Origin: Chitinophaga barathri
GTDB taxonomy: Bacteria > Bacteroidota > Bacteroidia > Chitinophagales > Chitinophagaceae
DNA: 64,000 bases
NCBI RefSeq assembly: GCF_003807585.1
Contig: NZ_RMBX01000014.1
Location: forward strand, 186,001 to 250,000
Direction: 5' to 3'
The position numbers and the translations under genes are program-made. Position 1 is the first letter of the stretch; every line of letters starts with the position of its first letter. This document shows, one piece after another, positions 52,573 through 61,340 of this stretch. The notes under the pieces were generated by a model, which saw nothing but the letters and a program-made list of their open reading frames with translations, ran no database searches and was not told where the DNA came from.

Positions 52573-53973
52573 CTAGTAAACCTTGTTCTGAGGATCGAAG
52601 TTAGCCCAGCCGGTGAGCCAGTTCGTAGTACCAAAGGCGCCACGGTAGGTAGCAGTCTCAATACCGGCAAAAGGTGCAAATGTACCACTCAGTGCAGGTG
52701 AACCCGTTTTAGGCAGGAAGTTGGGATTAGCCAGGTTGAAAGGATCGGTCAGACCAACTGCGTCAGCAGATGCAGCAACAGTAGTACCTACTTCTGTCAG
52801 TTTGGCGATCAGCTTCTGAGAAGCGTCGAGGATCATTTCATCCCTGCGGGCGGGAGTCATCGGGCTTTCGTAAGTGCCGGTTGCAAAGAGACGGGCGGTA
52901 GAAGAATCCGTTGTGGCTACTTTCGTAGTAGCTACTGTATAGATAATATTGTTTTTATAAGCAGTATTCGCGTTAGCCATGAAGTAATCCCAGGTGGGTT
53001 TAGATTCGAAAGCCGTGCCGCCTTTCTGTGCACCCAGGATGATAGAGTTCAGGAAAACCAGGTTGGTAGCTCTTCTCCAGCGATTGCCATAGTTGTGGTT
53101 ACCGGCAGTACCAGCAGCACCGTTAGGGCCTACGATGGTCATGTTGGACACTACTGGGCGGGTGAACGGAGTCTGGTTGGTGGATTGACCGTCGTTATCG
53201 CACTCAATACCGTTACCAGCGTCTCCCGGGTCAACGAACTTAGGATCACGTAATGCTACAGCGTATTGTACAGTGCCGGTGTATCCGAAATCGAAATCGA
53301 AATCGTCATCAGCAGTAGCGTAGGCTACCAGGTGGCGAGGGTTTACGGTGCCGCCGAAGAATTCGTAAGCATCGTCGTTGGCATACGCAGTCATTACATA
53401 ATCAATTGTAGTGCCGCTGCCTACACCGCCGAGAGTGAGGGAGTTGATCTCAGAGTTCGCGAAAGCTGCGATACCAGCGTATTCAATGCGCACATATTTC
53501 AGTGTGCCGGAATTATCTGCCGCGTCAGTACCACCATATTTCTCGCCGATACCACCTTCGATCTGGGGTTCAACTTTATTGGTCGGCGCTTTACCAAGCA
53601 GCACAATACCGCCCCAGTCGCCAGGACCACGGCTGCCGGCTGCTTTACCGGAAGTAAATACAATTGGCTTATCTACAGTACCTACAGCCATCAGCTTGCT
53701 GCCGCGTGTAATGATCAGGGAACCTTTTTCAGTGACGTCACTCTTGATCACGGTACCCTCCTGAATAGTAAGGATCGCGTCATTTTTAACCTTCACCTGA
53801 CCTTTTAAAATCCATACCCTGTCATTGGTCAGTGTTTTGCTGGTCGTGATATCGCCCACGAGGGTTTCAGGCAGTATTGGGTCCATGTCGTCATCGTCCG
53901 TGTCGTTATTGCGGCAAGCAGACAATAACACAGCTGCGCCAAATGTAAAGGCAAGAAATTTTGCAAGTTTCAT
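52573..53973 (-). CDS. Asp-rich surface lipoprotein paired with the TonB receptor
   Basis: A 466-residue predicted lipoprotein with lipobox LLSAC (Cys20) and an acidic linker [12 protein letters not shown], often seen on surface-exposed lipoproteins. The body suggests a right-handed beta-helix: [47 protein letters not shown] and [17 protein letters not shown] striking acidic block [13 protein letters not shown] follows [10 protein letters not shown], which could bind Ca2+ or another cation. Function unknown. It lies 111 nt after the TonB receptor stop with its own 11-bp repeat array and a terminator, so it is separately controlled but likely partners the receptor, as SusD partners SusC. That role is inference. 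Confidence 0.8.
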   Translation of the reverse strand: MKLAKFLAFTFGAAVLLSACRNNDTDDDDMDPILPETLVGDITTSKTLTNDRVWILKGQVKVKNDAILTIQEGTVIKSDVTEKGSLIITRGSKLMAVGTVDKPIVFTSGKAAGSRGPGDWGGIVLLGKAPTNKVEPQIEGGIGEKYGGTDAADNSGTLKYVRIEYAGIAAFANSEINSLTLGGVGSGTTIDYVMTAYANDDAYEFFGGTVNPRHLVAYATADDDFDFDFGYTGTVQYAVALRDPKFVDPGDAGNGIECDNDGQSTNQTPFTRPVVSNMTIVGPNGAAGTAGNHNYGNRWRRATNLVFLNSIILGAQKGGTAFESKPTWDYFMANANTAYKNNIIYTVATTKVATTDSSTARLFATGTYESPMTPARRDEMILDASQKLIAKLTEVGTTVAASADAVGLTDPFNLANPNFLPKTGSPALSGTFAPFAGIETATYRGAFGTTNWLTGWANFDPQNKVY

Positions 53974-54010
53974 TAGTACTCAGTTTTTAATTTTCGGTGA
54001 ATATGCTCCG

Positions 54011-54066
54011 CAAAGGTGTTGGTTAAATGTTACAGGTACTTTAACAAAGCGTTACCAAATTGTTAA
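54011..54066 (-). promoter_or_regulatory. Candidate Pho box array and -7 of the Asp-rich lipoprotein gene
   Basis: On the + strand, half-sites GTTAC (54029), TTTAA (54040), GTTAC (54051) and GTTAA (54062) are spaced exactly 11 bp. The leftward -7 is CACCTTTG (54018-54011, one base off TAnnTTTG). The nearest half-site starts 11 nt from the -7 edge, with no separate -33. Confidence 0.75.
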
Positions 54067-54084
54067 GGCGCCTGTAATTACATC

Positions 54085-56916
54085 TTATTTCTTCTTTCCT
54101 AATCCGAATTGATAGGTGAAAGTAAGAGACACGTTAGTGCCATATTTGAACGTGCTGATTACCTGGTCGTCGCTATTTTTCTGATAGCTTTTCTTATCTG
54201 CGCCAACCGGGTTCTGATAGAAAACGGCTTCATTGTTCAGAATATCGCTCACGTTCAGGCGCAGTTCTCCTTTTTTCTTGATCACCTTCTTCGCAACCTG
54301 GAAATCAAGGATATTACGGCCATTCTCATAAATATCCGCGTAGTCTTTAAAACCTACAAGGTAGATGCGCGGACCAATCTTGTTATATAATACGCCCACC
54401 ACAAAATCATTGTCTTCAGCCGCGTATTGCAGTCCCGCGTTAACCAGGTAGGGGCTCTGGCCCTGAAGAGCGCGCGCATTACCATCTGATGTATACCCTT
54501 GCAGGTCTACTGTTGAATGGATATAGGAGAAGTTGGTGAACGCCGTCATGCGGTCAAAGAAAGGCTCGGAGCTGATAAAGTCCAGTTTTTTCCTCAGTTC
54601 CACTTCAAAGCCGAGAGCGGAAGCGGAAGGCGCGTTTCTGAACAGCAGCAGGCGTCTGTTCGGTGTCGATCCCGGATCCACGTACTGTTCAATGGCGTCT
54701 TTGAATTGTTTATAAAACACTGAACCGGTAATTGCTTCGCCCACACCGGGGTAAAGCTCATAACGGAAATCAATGTTCGTGATATTGGCGCGTTTCAGAT
54801 CCGTGTTACCCTGAACCATGCTGTAGGTAATAAAATCGTAGTAGACGAAATTGCTCAACTCACGCAGTTCCGGGCGGCTCACCGTCCTGGAGCCGGACAA
54901 ACGAAGGTTAGACTTTTCGTTCAGCGCATAGGAGATATTGGCGGAAGGCAGGAAATCGAAATAAGTGATGTCTTTTTTGATGGTCTTGCCGGTTGCATCT
55001 GCCGTTTTAATATACTGGTAATAAGATTCACCTCTGCCGCCCCAAACGAACCTCCATTTGTCGCCTATCTTGTTGTCGAACTGTATATAGCCGGCCATCA
55101 GGTCCGTATTAGCGGAGTATCTGTCGGAGTTATTGGTGATATCGTTCATCACAAAACCATTGTTCACAATATTTTCGTCTGCGAATATTTCACCCGTAGG
55201 GAGGTATTTAAGGGATTCATTATAACCTGAGTAGGCTGACCATATGTACCCCAGTACCCTGGCGTTGAAATCACGCTGCCTGTAGAGCTTCTGTCCACCA
55301 ATTTTCACACTCTGTTTTACATCTGAAATATTGAAAGGTATCGTCAAAGAAGCGGTACCGCCGATGTTGTCTTCTGTAAGCAGGGAATAAAAACGGGAAG
55401 CCTGTCTGGATGCGGAACCAAAGGGCACCTGGGCCTCGTATCGTTCGGCGCTGCCGAGGCCTTTACCATAAGACAATATTTTCATATCCGGCTGGTTGCG
55501 GTCTATCAATGAATAGTTCAGGTTCCAGTCCAGCTTCCAGTCTTTCTTATTCAACTTATGGCTGCCTTCCAGCTGGGAATTCAGCAGGGTTTTCATCACC
55601 AATTCCTGGCTGGTTACCAGCAGGTCATTGTTATTATCGTAGTTTACACCGGCACGGTCGGTGAAATTGTTGTCCAGAATACGGTTGAAGATATTTTTGA
55701 AGGATATCTTATTGTTGCCTTTCACATAAGTAAAGTTGGCAATGGCGCCGATGCTGGTATTATATTTATAGATGTCATCAGTAAAGCGATAGCTGGCGGC
55801 CTTGGTAAAGTCATAGTCATAGCGGCTTCCAGGCTGAATATTCTCTGCATTGCGATAAGTGAGACTGATGATGCTGCCGAATGAGCCGTCTTTTTTCAGG
55901 CGGATGCGATTGCCCCAGGTAAGCTGGTAGTTCTGCGTGGGCAGTGCCCCGCCGAAGTTCTGCGTGGCAAAAGTATTCTTAAAATCCCTGGTAAGGCTCA
56001 GCTGCTTATCCAGCGGCATTACCGCATATTTGCTGCGGGAAGAAGGGAAAGACGCAGGCAGCTCGCGGGTGCCATCGTCAAAGCCGAGCCAGTCGTTCTT
56101 GCCGCGCTCCATGCCCTTGGTATCCTTAAAAGTGCTTTGTGTATTGTAGCCATAGCCGAGGCTTACGGAAATATAATTTTCGGTAGGTATGTCCTTCGTG
56201 AAAACTTGCACCAGGCCGCCGGCAAATTCACCGGGCATTTCAGGAGATGCGGTTTTGTTGATCACGATATTGTCGATCAGGTTGGAAGGAATGATATCGA
56301 AGGAGAATGTTTTCCTGTCGGGCTCAGTGCTGGGCAGGATGGCGTTGTTGATGGTGGCCGTGTTATAACGGTCGCTCAGGCCTCGCACAATAATATACTT
56401 ATTATCCTGGATGCTGGCGCCGCTGACACGCTTCAGTACTTCGCCGGTGTTACGGTCCGGAGAGCGGCGGATGCTTTCACCGGAAATACCGCTGGAAATG
56501 CTGGGGTTATTTTTCTGCGCCGCATAAAGGGCGTTGATGGTTTCCTGTTTGTAAGATCCGCGGATCACCACTTCCTGGAGATCTTTGGATTTGGGTTCAT
56601 CCAGCGCAATATCCAGCGTGGTCACCTGGCCATTCTTCACTACTACGTCCGCAATGGATTTGGTAGAATACCCCATATATTTATAATCCAGGGTATAAGT
56701 GCCGGGCTCCAGCTGGATGATGTAACGGCCTTCCACGTCAGTAACCGCGCCTTTGCTGGTGCCTGTAACGAGTACGGTCACGCCGATCAGCAGTTCGCCC
56801 GTTTTTTTGTCTGTAAGTTTGCCGGATACTTTGCCGGTGCCTGTCTGTGCCTGGACGTTGAAACATCCCAACAATAAAATCCCGATTAATTGTACAACGA
56901 TAATACTACGTTTCAC
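54085..56916 (-). CDS. TonB-dependent receptor, candidate phosphate-regulon member
   Basis: Large outer-membrane receptor, 943 residues. Domains: signal peptide (QLIGILLLGCFNVQAQ); carboxypeptidase-regulatory-like domain at about 27-115 (GKLTDKKTGELLIGVTVLVT); plug at about 140-270 with TGEVLKRVSGASIQDNKYII, VRGLSDRYNTATINNAILPS and GEFAGGLVQVFTKDIP; then a long barrel ending LTFTYQFGLGKKK. It is not SusC. Two phased arrays of 11-bp half-sites precede it, the strongest such array in the window, and its lipoprotein neighbour and the PhoU/PiT operon have the same elements. Uptake of phosphate, or an organic or mineral phosphate form, is the inferred role. Confidence 0.88.
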   Translation of the reverse strand: MKRSIIVVQLIGILLLGCFNVQAQTGTGKVSGKLTDKKTGELLIGVTVLVTGTSKGAVTDVEGRYIIQLEPGTYTLDYKYMGYSTKSIADVVVKNGQVTTLDIALDEPKSKDLQEVVIRGSYKQETINALYAAQKNNPSISSGISGESIRRSPDRNTGEVLKRVSGASIQDNKYIIVRGLSDRYNTATINNAILPSTEPDRKTFSFDIIPSNLIDNIVINKTASPEMPGEFAGGLVQVFTKDIPTENYISVSLGYGYNTQSTFKDTKGMERGKNDWLGFDDGTRELPASFPSSRSKYAVMPLDKQLSLTRDFKNTFATQNFGGALPTQNYQLTWGNRIRLKKDGSFGSIISLTYRNAENIQPGSRYDYDFTKAASYRFTDDIYKYNTSIGAIANFTYVKGNNKISFKNIFNRILDNNFTDRAGVNYDNNNDLLVTSQELVMKTLLNSQLEGSHKLNKKDWKLDWNLNYSLIDRNQPDMKILSYGKGLGSAERYEAQVPFGSASRQASRFYSLLTEDNIGGTASLTIPFNISDVKQSVKIGGQKLYRQRDFNARVLGYIWSAYSGYNESLKYLPTGEIFADENIVNNGFVMNDITNNSDRYSANTDLMAGYIQFDNKIGDKWRFVWGGRGESYYQYIKTADATGKTIKKDITYFDFLPSANISYALNEKSNLRLSGSRTVSRPELRELSNFVYYDFITYSMVQGNTDLKRANITNIDFRYELYPGVGEAITGSVFYKQFKDAIEQYVDPGSTPNRRLLLFRNAPSASALGFEVELRKKLDFISSEPFFDRMTAFTNFSYIHSTVDLQGYTSDGNARALQGQSPYLVNAGLQYAAEDNDFVVGVLYNKIGPRIYLVGFKDYADIYENGRNILDFQVAKKVIKKKGELRLNVSDILNNEAVFYQNPVGADKKSYQKNSDDQVISTFKYGTNVSLTFTYQFGLGKKK

Positions 56917-56934
56917 GATCTGTTATTTATGCCG

Positions 56935-57019
56935 CAAAACTACCTTCGGGGTATTACGCCTATGTTAAGCCAATATTACCAGAATGTTAATTGTTAAGAA
57001 ATGATTAATAAATCGTTAA
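56935..57019 (-). promoter_or_regulatory. Candidate Pho box array and -7 of the TonB receptor
   Basis: + strand half-sites ATTAC (56953), GTTAA (56964), ATTAC (56975), GTTAA (56986) at 11-bp steps, then a second set GTTAA (56993), ATTAA (57004), GTTAA (57015), also at 11-bp steps but shifted by 7. The leftward -7 TAGTTTTG is at 56942-56935; the nearest half-site starts 11 nt away. Confidence 0.8.
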
Positions 57020-57108
57020 CAATCACAAGGTGCGTGAAGGTTAAAAAAATGGGGTATAGGTCTATAGGACGGGCCGGAGAACCGGCCAGGTATTCAATCT
57101 TAGGGTTT

Positions 57109-57483
57109 TCAACTGGCTTTATTTTGCCTCGTCAGCTGCTCGATAGATATATCCAGCAACCGGTCCGCCCCGTTTCCGCTGCAAGGCGTAATCTGGAACA
57201 GGCGCAGGCTTTTATTCATGAATGGTTTGGAGTCCTGGTTGCACAGCTCAAGCGTGAAATGGAACTTTTCTTCCAGTTCTTCCTCAAATTCACGGAGGCT
57301 GAGTGTTTCATCGATAGGATGTTCCACCATGACTTCCTCCTCCAGCCCCGCTTCGCGGAGCGTATCAAATGCATTCGCCAGGGAATGGTGAATATACACA
57401 GCCGCGTTGCAATGAAGCAACCGCTGTATCTGCATCTGTAATAAGGATATCGTCATTAATGGATGTAACTTGAGCGTCTTCAT
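57109..57483 (-). CDS. Small protein of unknown function behind a Pho-type promoter
   Basis: A 124-residue protein not recognised as any family. Seen: no signal peptide; LQMQIQRLLHCNAAVYIHHS forms a likely amphipathic helix, followed by a very acidic region (LEEEVMVEHPIDETLSLREF, then EEELEEKFHFTLELCNQ) and a basic tail LTRQNKAS. Probably cytoplasmic. The ATG at 57483 is preferred over the TTG just before it. What makes it notable is its promoter: three 11-bp half-sites and a consensus -7 in the same geometry as the TonB receptor, so it is probably induced with it. Confidence 0.65.
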   Translation of the reverse strand: MKTLKLHPLMTISLLQMQIQRLLHCNAAVYIHHSLANAFDTLREAGLEEEVMVEHPIDETLSLREFEEELEEKFHFTLELCNQDSKPFMNKSLRLFQITPCSGNGADRLLDISIEQLTRQNKAS

Positions 57484-57503
57484 CAATATTCTAGCTGGTT
57501 TCC

Positions 57504-57548
57504 CAAACTTACGTAGGTAAGGTTAATTAAATATTACCGCAAGGTTAA
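57504..57548 (-). promoter_or_regulatory. Candidate Pho box array and -7 of the 124-residue protein gene
   Basis: + strand half-sites GTTAA (57522), ATTAC (57533), GTTAA (57544) at exact 11-bp steps; leftward -7 TAAGTTTG at 57511-57504. The nearest half-site starts 11 nt from the -7 edge, as in the other two leftward promoters. Confidence 0.75.
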
Positions 57549-57593
57549 TTCTACATATAATTCTCTGGTTCTTAATTGTACGGCCAGGTTACA

Positions 57594-58424
57594 TCAGGTA
57601 GCAGGGAAAGTAACTACTTTTGCCACCGCCGCCCATTCCATCAGGCTCGTCTCTTCCTCTTCCTCCGGCTGGTGAGCTTTCTTTTCCGCGTGCTGGTAGA
57701 GTTTCCATTCGCCCTGGTGATATTCCAGGGAGGTAAGACTCTCCACCCAGTCGCCTGAGTTCAGATAAGTGATCGTTTTGCCGTTAAAGCTCATATTCTT
57801 AATCTCCGGCTGGTGGATGTGGCCGCAGCATACTACATCAAACTGCTTGTCCACGGCTATCTCCACCACCGTCTGTTCAAAATCCGAGATAAATTTCACC
57901 GCCTGTTTCACCCCTTCTTTCACTTTTTTGGAAAAAGACATCTTTTCCCGGCCCATTTTTTCGAGCAGGTGATTCACCAGGCGGTTGATAATAATAAGGA
58001 TATCGTACCCTTTGCCCCCCAGTTTGGCCAGCCATTTGGAATTTTTCATGGTCACATCGTACACATCCCCATGAAAAAACCAATGTCTTTTGCCGTCCAC
58101 TTCCAGGATCAGTTTGTTGTCTATCACAAAATTGCTGAGGCCAAACCCGGCATATTTACGCAGGGCTTCGTCGTGGTTGCCCGTGAGATAATATACTTCC
58201 GTTCCTTTGCCGATCATTTTGAGGATACGGCGGATCACTTTGGTATGGGACTTCGGGAAGTACCGTTTACTGAACTGCCAGATATCGATGATATCCCCGT
58301 TCAGTATAAGTATCCGTGGATCAATAGCGTCCAGGTACTGGACGAGCTCTTTTGCGTGACAGCCGTAAATCCCGAGGTGTACGTCGGAAATGACAACTAT
58401 ATCTAATGGTCGTTTGTCGGACAT
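57594..58424 (-). CDS. Calcineurin-type metallophosphoesterase (UDP-2,3-diacylglucosamine hydrolase-like)
   Basis: Dimetal phosphoesterase, 276 residues. Seen: VVISDVHLGIYGCHAKELVQ (DxH), ILNGDIIDIWQFSKR (GDxxD), LTGNHDEALRKY (GNHD), FFHGDVYD and CGHIHQPEIKNM (GHxH), with the order and length typical of the LpxH-like group that hydrolyses UDP-diacylglucosamine in lipid A synthesis. Phosphatases of other substrates share this fold, and its place in the phosphate cluster leaves a scavenging role open. No 11-bp repeats precede it, so I see no direct Pho control. Confidence 0.88.
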   Translation of the reverse strand: MSDKRPLDIVVISDVHLGIYGCHAKELVQYLDAIDPRILILNGDIIDIWQFSKRYFPKSHTKVIRRILKMIGKGTEVYYLTGNHDEALRKYAGFGLSNFVIDNKLILEVDGKRHWFFHGDVYDVTMKNSKWLAKLGGKGYDILIIINRLVNHLLEKMGREKMSFSKKVKEGVKQAVKFISDFEQTVVEIAVDKQFDVVCCGHIHQPEIKNMSFNGKTITYLNSGDWVESLTSLEYHQGEWKLYQHAEKKAHQPEEEEETSLMEWAAVAKVVTFPAT

Positions 58425-58541
58425 TTTTCAGTTATTCGGGAAAATCCGGTCTTGATCAAACTATTTAATATAATCTTTGTTAGTTATGTGTTCGGGTATA
58501 CCGGAGCCCTCTTTTTTCTTATGCAAAGGAAAAAATGCTAT

Positions 58542-58624
58542 ATTACTTTTATATTACTACAGTGTTACCAAAACATTAATTCTGAAAATTTCTTGGCTCC
58601 TATACTTACAGAAAGCTAATTTTG
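58542..58624 (+). promoter_or_regulatory. Candidate Pho box array and promoter of the DUF47-PiT operon
   Basis: Half-sites ATTAC (58542), ATTAC (58553), GTTAC (58564), ATTAA (58575) at exact 11-bp steps, then -33 TTG (58593-58595), 21-bp spacer and -7 TAATTTTG (58617-58624). The array lies farther from the -7 and in the opposite orientation relative to transcription than in the three leftward promoters. Confidence 0.7.
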
Positions 58625-58654
58625 CGGCAAATTCTCAACAAACAACAAACTAAT

Positions 58655-59305
58655 ATGGGAGGCTTTAATTCTATTGTTAAACTGTTCATGCCGAAAGACA
58701 GGGTATTCTATTCACTTTTTGAAGACGTGGCGGCTAACCTGGTAGAAATGGGTCAGGTGCTCGTGGAACTGGTGGAAACCAAAGACTTATCTGTCAGGAA
58801 GGACAAAGTGCACCTGATCGAGCGGCTGGAACATAAAAACGATGACTATACCCATCGTATTTTCGTAGAATTGGGCCAGAACTTCATTACCCCGTTCGAC
58901 CGGGAGGATATTCACTACCTGGCATCCACGCTGGATGATGTGGCGGATTATATCCACGGATCGGCCAAACGTATTGATATTTACAAGGTGACCGAGATGA
59001 ATGACAGCATCCGTAAGCTCGCACAGCTCATCAATGAAGGTGTGCAGGAGCTTGCCCGCGCTATCCCCGAAATGCGTACCATGAGCAATATGAGGATCAT
59101 CACCGATGCCTGTGTAAAGATCAACAGCCTTGAGAACCATGCGGATGATATCTATGACCGTGCTATTGCGGACCTGTTTGAGCAGGAAAGCAATGCCGTG
59201 GAGCTCATCAAGATGCGCGAGATCTATCAGGCGCTGGAAATCGCTACCGACAAGTGCGAAGATTCCGCCAATGTGATAGAAACCATCATCATCAAATACG
59301 CATAG
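58655..59305 (+). CDS. DUF47/PhoU-like phosphate transport regulator
   Basis: Cytoplasmic helical-bundle protein of the PhoU-like DUF47 family, which accompanies PiT transporters and modulates them. Seen: LFMPKDRVFYSLFEDVAANL at the start; VHLIERLEHKNDDYTHRIFV with the family's E-x-x-x-D metal-binding pattern; LNFDREDI-like region FITPFDREDIHYLASTLDD; and a second half with INSLENHADDIYDRAIADLF repeating the E-x-x-A-D motif. 216 residues from the ATG at 58655; a TTG start 33 nt upstream overlaps the promoter. It is followed 17 nt later by pit. Confidence 0.95.
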   Translation: MGGFNSIVKLFMPKDRVFYSLFEDVAANLVEMGQVLVELVETKDLSVRKDKVHLIERLEHKNDDYTHRIFVELGQNFITPFDREDIHYLASTLDDVADYIHGSAKRIDIYKVTEMNDSIRKLAQLINEGVQELARAIPEMRTMSNMRIITDACVKINSLENHADDIYDRAIADLFEQESNAVELIKMREIYQALEIATDKCEDSANVIETIIIKYA

Positions 59306-59322
59306 CCGCAAACTGAATCCTC

Positions 59323-60336
59323 ATGGCTTTTCTAGTAGTAATTATCATACTGGCTTTCATTTTTGATTATATCAATGGTTTCCACGATGCGGCAAACTCT
59401 ATTGCCACGATTGTGTCCACCAAGGTGCTCACGCCGTTTCAGGCGGTATTGTGGGCGGCCCTTTTCAACTTTGCAGCCTTTTTTGTTTCCAAATACATTT
59501 ACGGGGAATTTAAGGTGGGTAATACCATCGCCAAGTCCGTTTTCGAAGAAGCCATCACCCTTAAAGTGATCTTCTCCGGGCTGGTGGCCGCTATTTCCTG
59601 GAACCTCCTCACCTGGTGGTACGGTATCCCTTCCAGCTCGTCCCACACCCTGATCGGCGGGTTCATCGGCGCGGCCGTGGCAAACGCAGGCGGCTCCTTT
59701 GACGTGATCAACTACGCTAAAGTATTACCCACGGTATATTTCATCGTACTCGCTCCTTTCATAGGCATGGTGGTAGCCTTCATCATCACTGTCATCATTG
59801 TGAACATCTGTAAAAGAGCAAACCCCTACCGGGCTGAAAACTGGTTCAAACGGTTGCAGCTCGTGTCTTCCGCGGCCTTTTCACTCGGCCACGGCGGCAA
59901 CGATGCCCAGAAAGTAATGGGTATCATTGCGGCGGCCATGGTGGCTCACGGCGGTATCCCCGGCGTAAAGACCATCATGGACGTGCCGGACTGGGTGCCT
60001 TTTGCGTGTTTTACCGCCATCGGCCTCGGTACGCTCAGCGGCGGCTGGAAGATCGTAAAAACCATGGGTACCCGCATTACCAAGGTGACCCCGCTGGAAG
60101 GCGTGAGCGCCGAAACCGCGGGCGCACTCACCCTGTACCTCACGGAAACCTTCGGTATCCCTGTGAGCACCACCCACACCATCACCGGCGCCATCATCGG
60201 CGTGGGCGCTACCAAACGCCTCTCCGCGGTACGCTGGGGGGTAACGGTGAACCTGCTCTGGGCCTGGATACTCACCATTCCCATCAGTGCGCTGCTGGCT
60301 TCCGGCGTCTACTTCGTCGTAAACCTGTTCATCTAG
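59323..60336 (+). CDS. pit: Low-affinity inorganic phosphate transporter (PiT family)
   Basis: Inner-membrane metal-phosphate:H+ symporter. Seen: N-terminal signature FDYINGFHDAANSIATIVST and its duplicate in the second half SAAFSLGHGGNDAQKVMGI, plus SSSHTLIGGFIGAAVA and VSTTHTITGAIIGVGA. The length of 337 fits the short bacterial PiT with about ten helices. In an operon with DUF47 under the 11-bp repeat array. A strong palindromic terminator follows at 60361. Confidence 0.96.
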   Translation: MAFLVVIIILAFIFDYINGFHDAANSIATIVSTKVLTPFQAVLWAALFNFAAFFVSKYIYGEFKVGNTIAKSVFEEAITLKVIFSGLVAAISWNLLTWWYGIPSSSSHTLIGGFIGAAVANAGGSFDVINYAKVLPTVYFIVLAPFIGMVVAFIITVIIVNICKRANPYRAENWFKRLQLVSSAAFSLGHGGNDAQKVMGIIAAAMVAHGGIPGVKTIMDVPDWVPFACFTAIGLGTLSGGWKIVKTMGTRITKVTPLEGVSAETAGALTLYLTETFGIPVSTTHTITGAIIGVGATKRLSAVRWGVTVNLLWAWILTIPISALLASGVYFVVNLFI

Positions 60337-60360
60337 CCTTTTACGGTTAAAATAATTGAA

Positions 60361-60395
60361 AAGCCGTCCCGAATGCATTCGGGACGGCTTTTTTA
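60361..60395. terminator. Terminator of the DUF47-PiT operon
   Basis: A 30-bp perfect palindrome: the half AAGCCGTCCCGAATG (60361-60375) continues into its exact reverse complement (60376-60390), followed by six T. Very strong and able to work on either strand. Confidence 0.93.
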
Positions 60396-60437
60396 GTGTT
60401 AATAACAAATTGTTTATGGCAAATTGATCAGACCACC

Positions 60438-60445
60438 TATTTTTG
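60438..60445 (+). promoter_or_regulatory. -7 promoter element of rmlA
   Basis: TATTTTTG, full consensus match, 23 nt before the ATG. Confidence 0.5.
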
Positions 60446-60468
60446 TGCCTCCAAATAGTTGAAAATCC

Positions 60469-61329
60469 ATGAAGGGAATTATCCTTGCAGGGGGTTCCGG
60501 CACTCGCCTTCACCCCATTACATATGCCATCAGCAAACAGATCATGCCAGTGTATGATAAGCCCATGATCTATTACCCCCTTTCCACACTGATGCTGGCC
60601 GGTATCAGGGAGATACTCATTATCAGTACTCCCCACGATCTGCCCGCTTTTCAGCGCCTTTTCGGGGATGGTGGCCAGTACGGGCTGAAACTTTCCTATG
60701 CGGAGCAGGCAGTGCCCAACGGCCTTGCCCAGGCTTTTGTGATCGGGAAGGATTTCATCGGGAAAGACAAGGTGGCCCTCGTATTGGGAGATAATATCTT
60801 TTACGGCGCGGGCCTCGGCACCCAGCTGGCAAACAATACCCAGCCTGAAGGCGGCATCGTGTATGCCTACCAGGTATCGGACCCCGAGCGGTACGGCGTG
60901 GTGGAGTTTGACCAGGATATGAAAGCCGTGAGCATAGAAGAAAAACCTGAAAAGCCCAAATCGAGCTATGCCGTGCCGGGACTCTACTTCTATGACAATG
61001 ACGTGGTGGCCATCGCCGAAGATCTCCAGCCCAGCCCGCGCGGGGAATATGAGATCACGGACGTGAACCGCGAGTACCTCAGGAGGGGCAAGCTCAAGGT
61101 ATCCATCCTGCCCCGCGGCACCGCCTGGCTGGACACCGGCACCTTCGATTCCCTGATGCAGGCCTCCCTGTTTGTACAGGTGATCGAGCAGCGGCAGGGT
61201 ATCAAGATCGCCTGTATCGAAGAGATCGCTTTCCGGAAAGGATTTGTAGACAAAACACAACTGGAACAACTGGCCAAACCCCTCGTAAAAAGCGGGTACG
61301 GCACTTACCTGATGAACCTGATTAAATAA
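60469..61329 (+). CDS. rmlA: Glucose-1-phosphate thymidylyltransferase
   Basis: Makes dTDP-glucose for dTDP-rhamnose and related surface sugars. Seen: [20 protein letters not shown] (nucleotide-binding G-x-G-T-R-L), [30 protein letters not shown] with the metal-binding Asp, [16 protein letters not shown], and [18 protein letters not shown] near the C-terminus. The length of 286 is standard. rmlB, rmlC and rmlD are not in the window; galE follows 11 nt later, so the two nucleotide-sugar genes form an operon. Confidence 0.96.
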   Translation: MKGIILAGGSGTRLHPITYAISKQIMPVYDKPMIYYPLSTLMLAGIREILIISTPHDLPAFQRLFGDGGQYGLKLSYAEQAVPNGLAQAFVIGKDFIGKDKVALVLGDNIFYGAGLGTQLANNTQPEGGIVYAYQVSDPERYGVVEFDQDMKAVSIEEKPEKPKSSYAVPGLYFYDNDVVAIAEDLQPSPRGEYEITDVNREYLRRGKLKVSILPRGTAWLDTGTFDSLMQASLFVQVIEQRQGIKIACIEEIAFRKGFVDKTQLEQLAKPLVKSGYGTYLMNLIK

Positions 61330-61340
61330 CGATATATAAT

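Noticed and set aside
59881-61269. A 462-codon leftward frame across pit and rmlA
   Set aside because: It is antisense to two well-supported genes and crosses the strong terminator at 60361.
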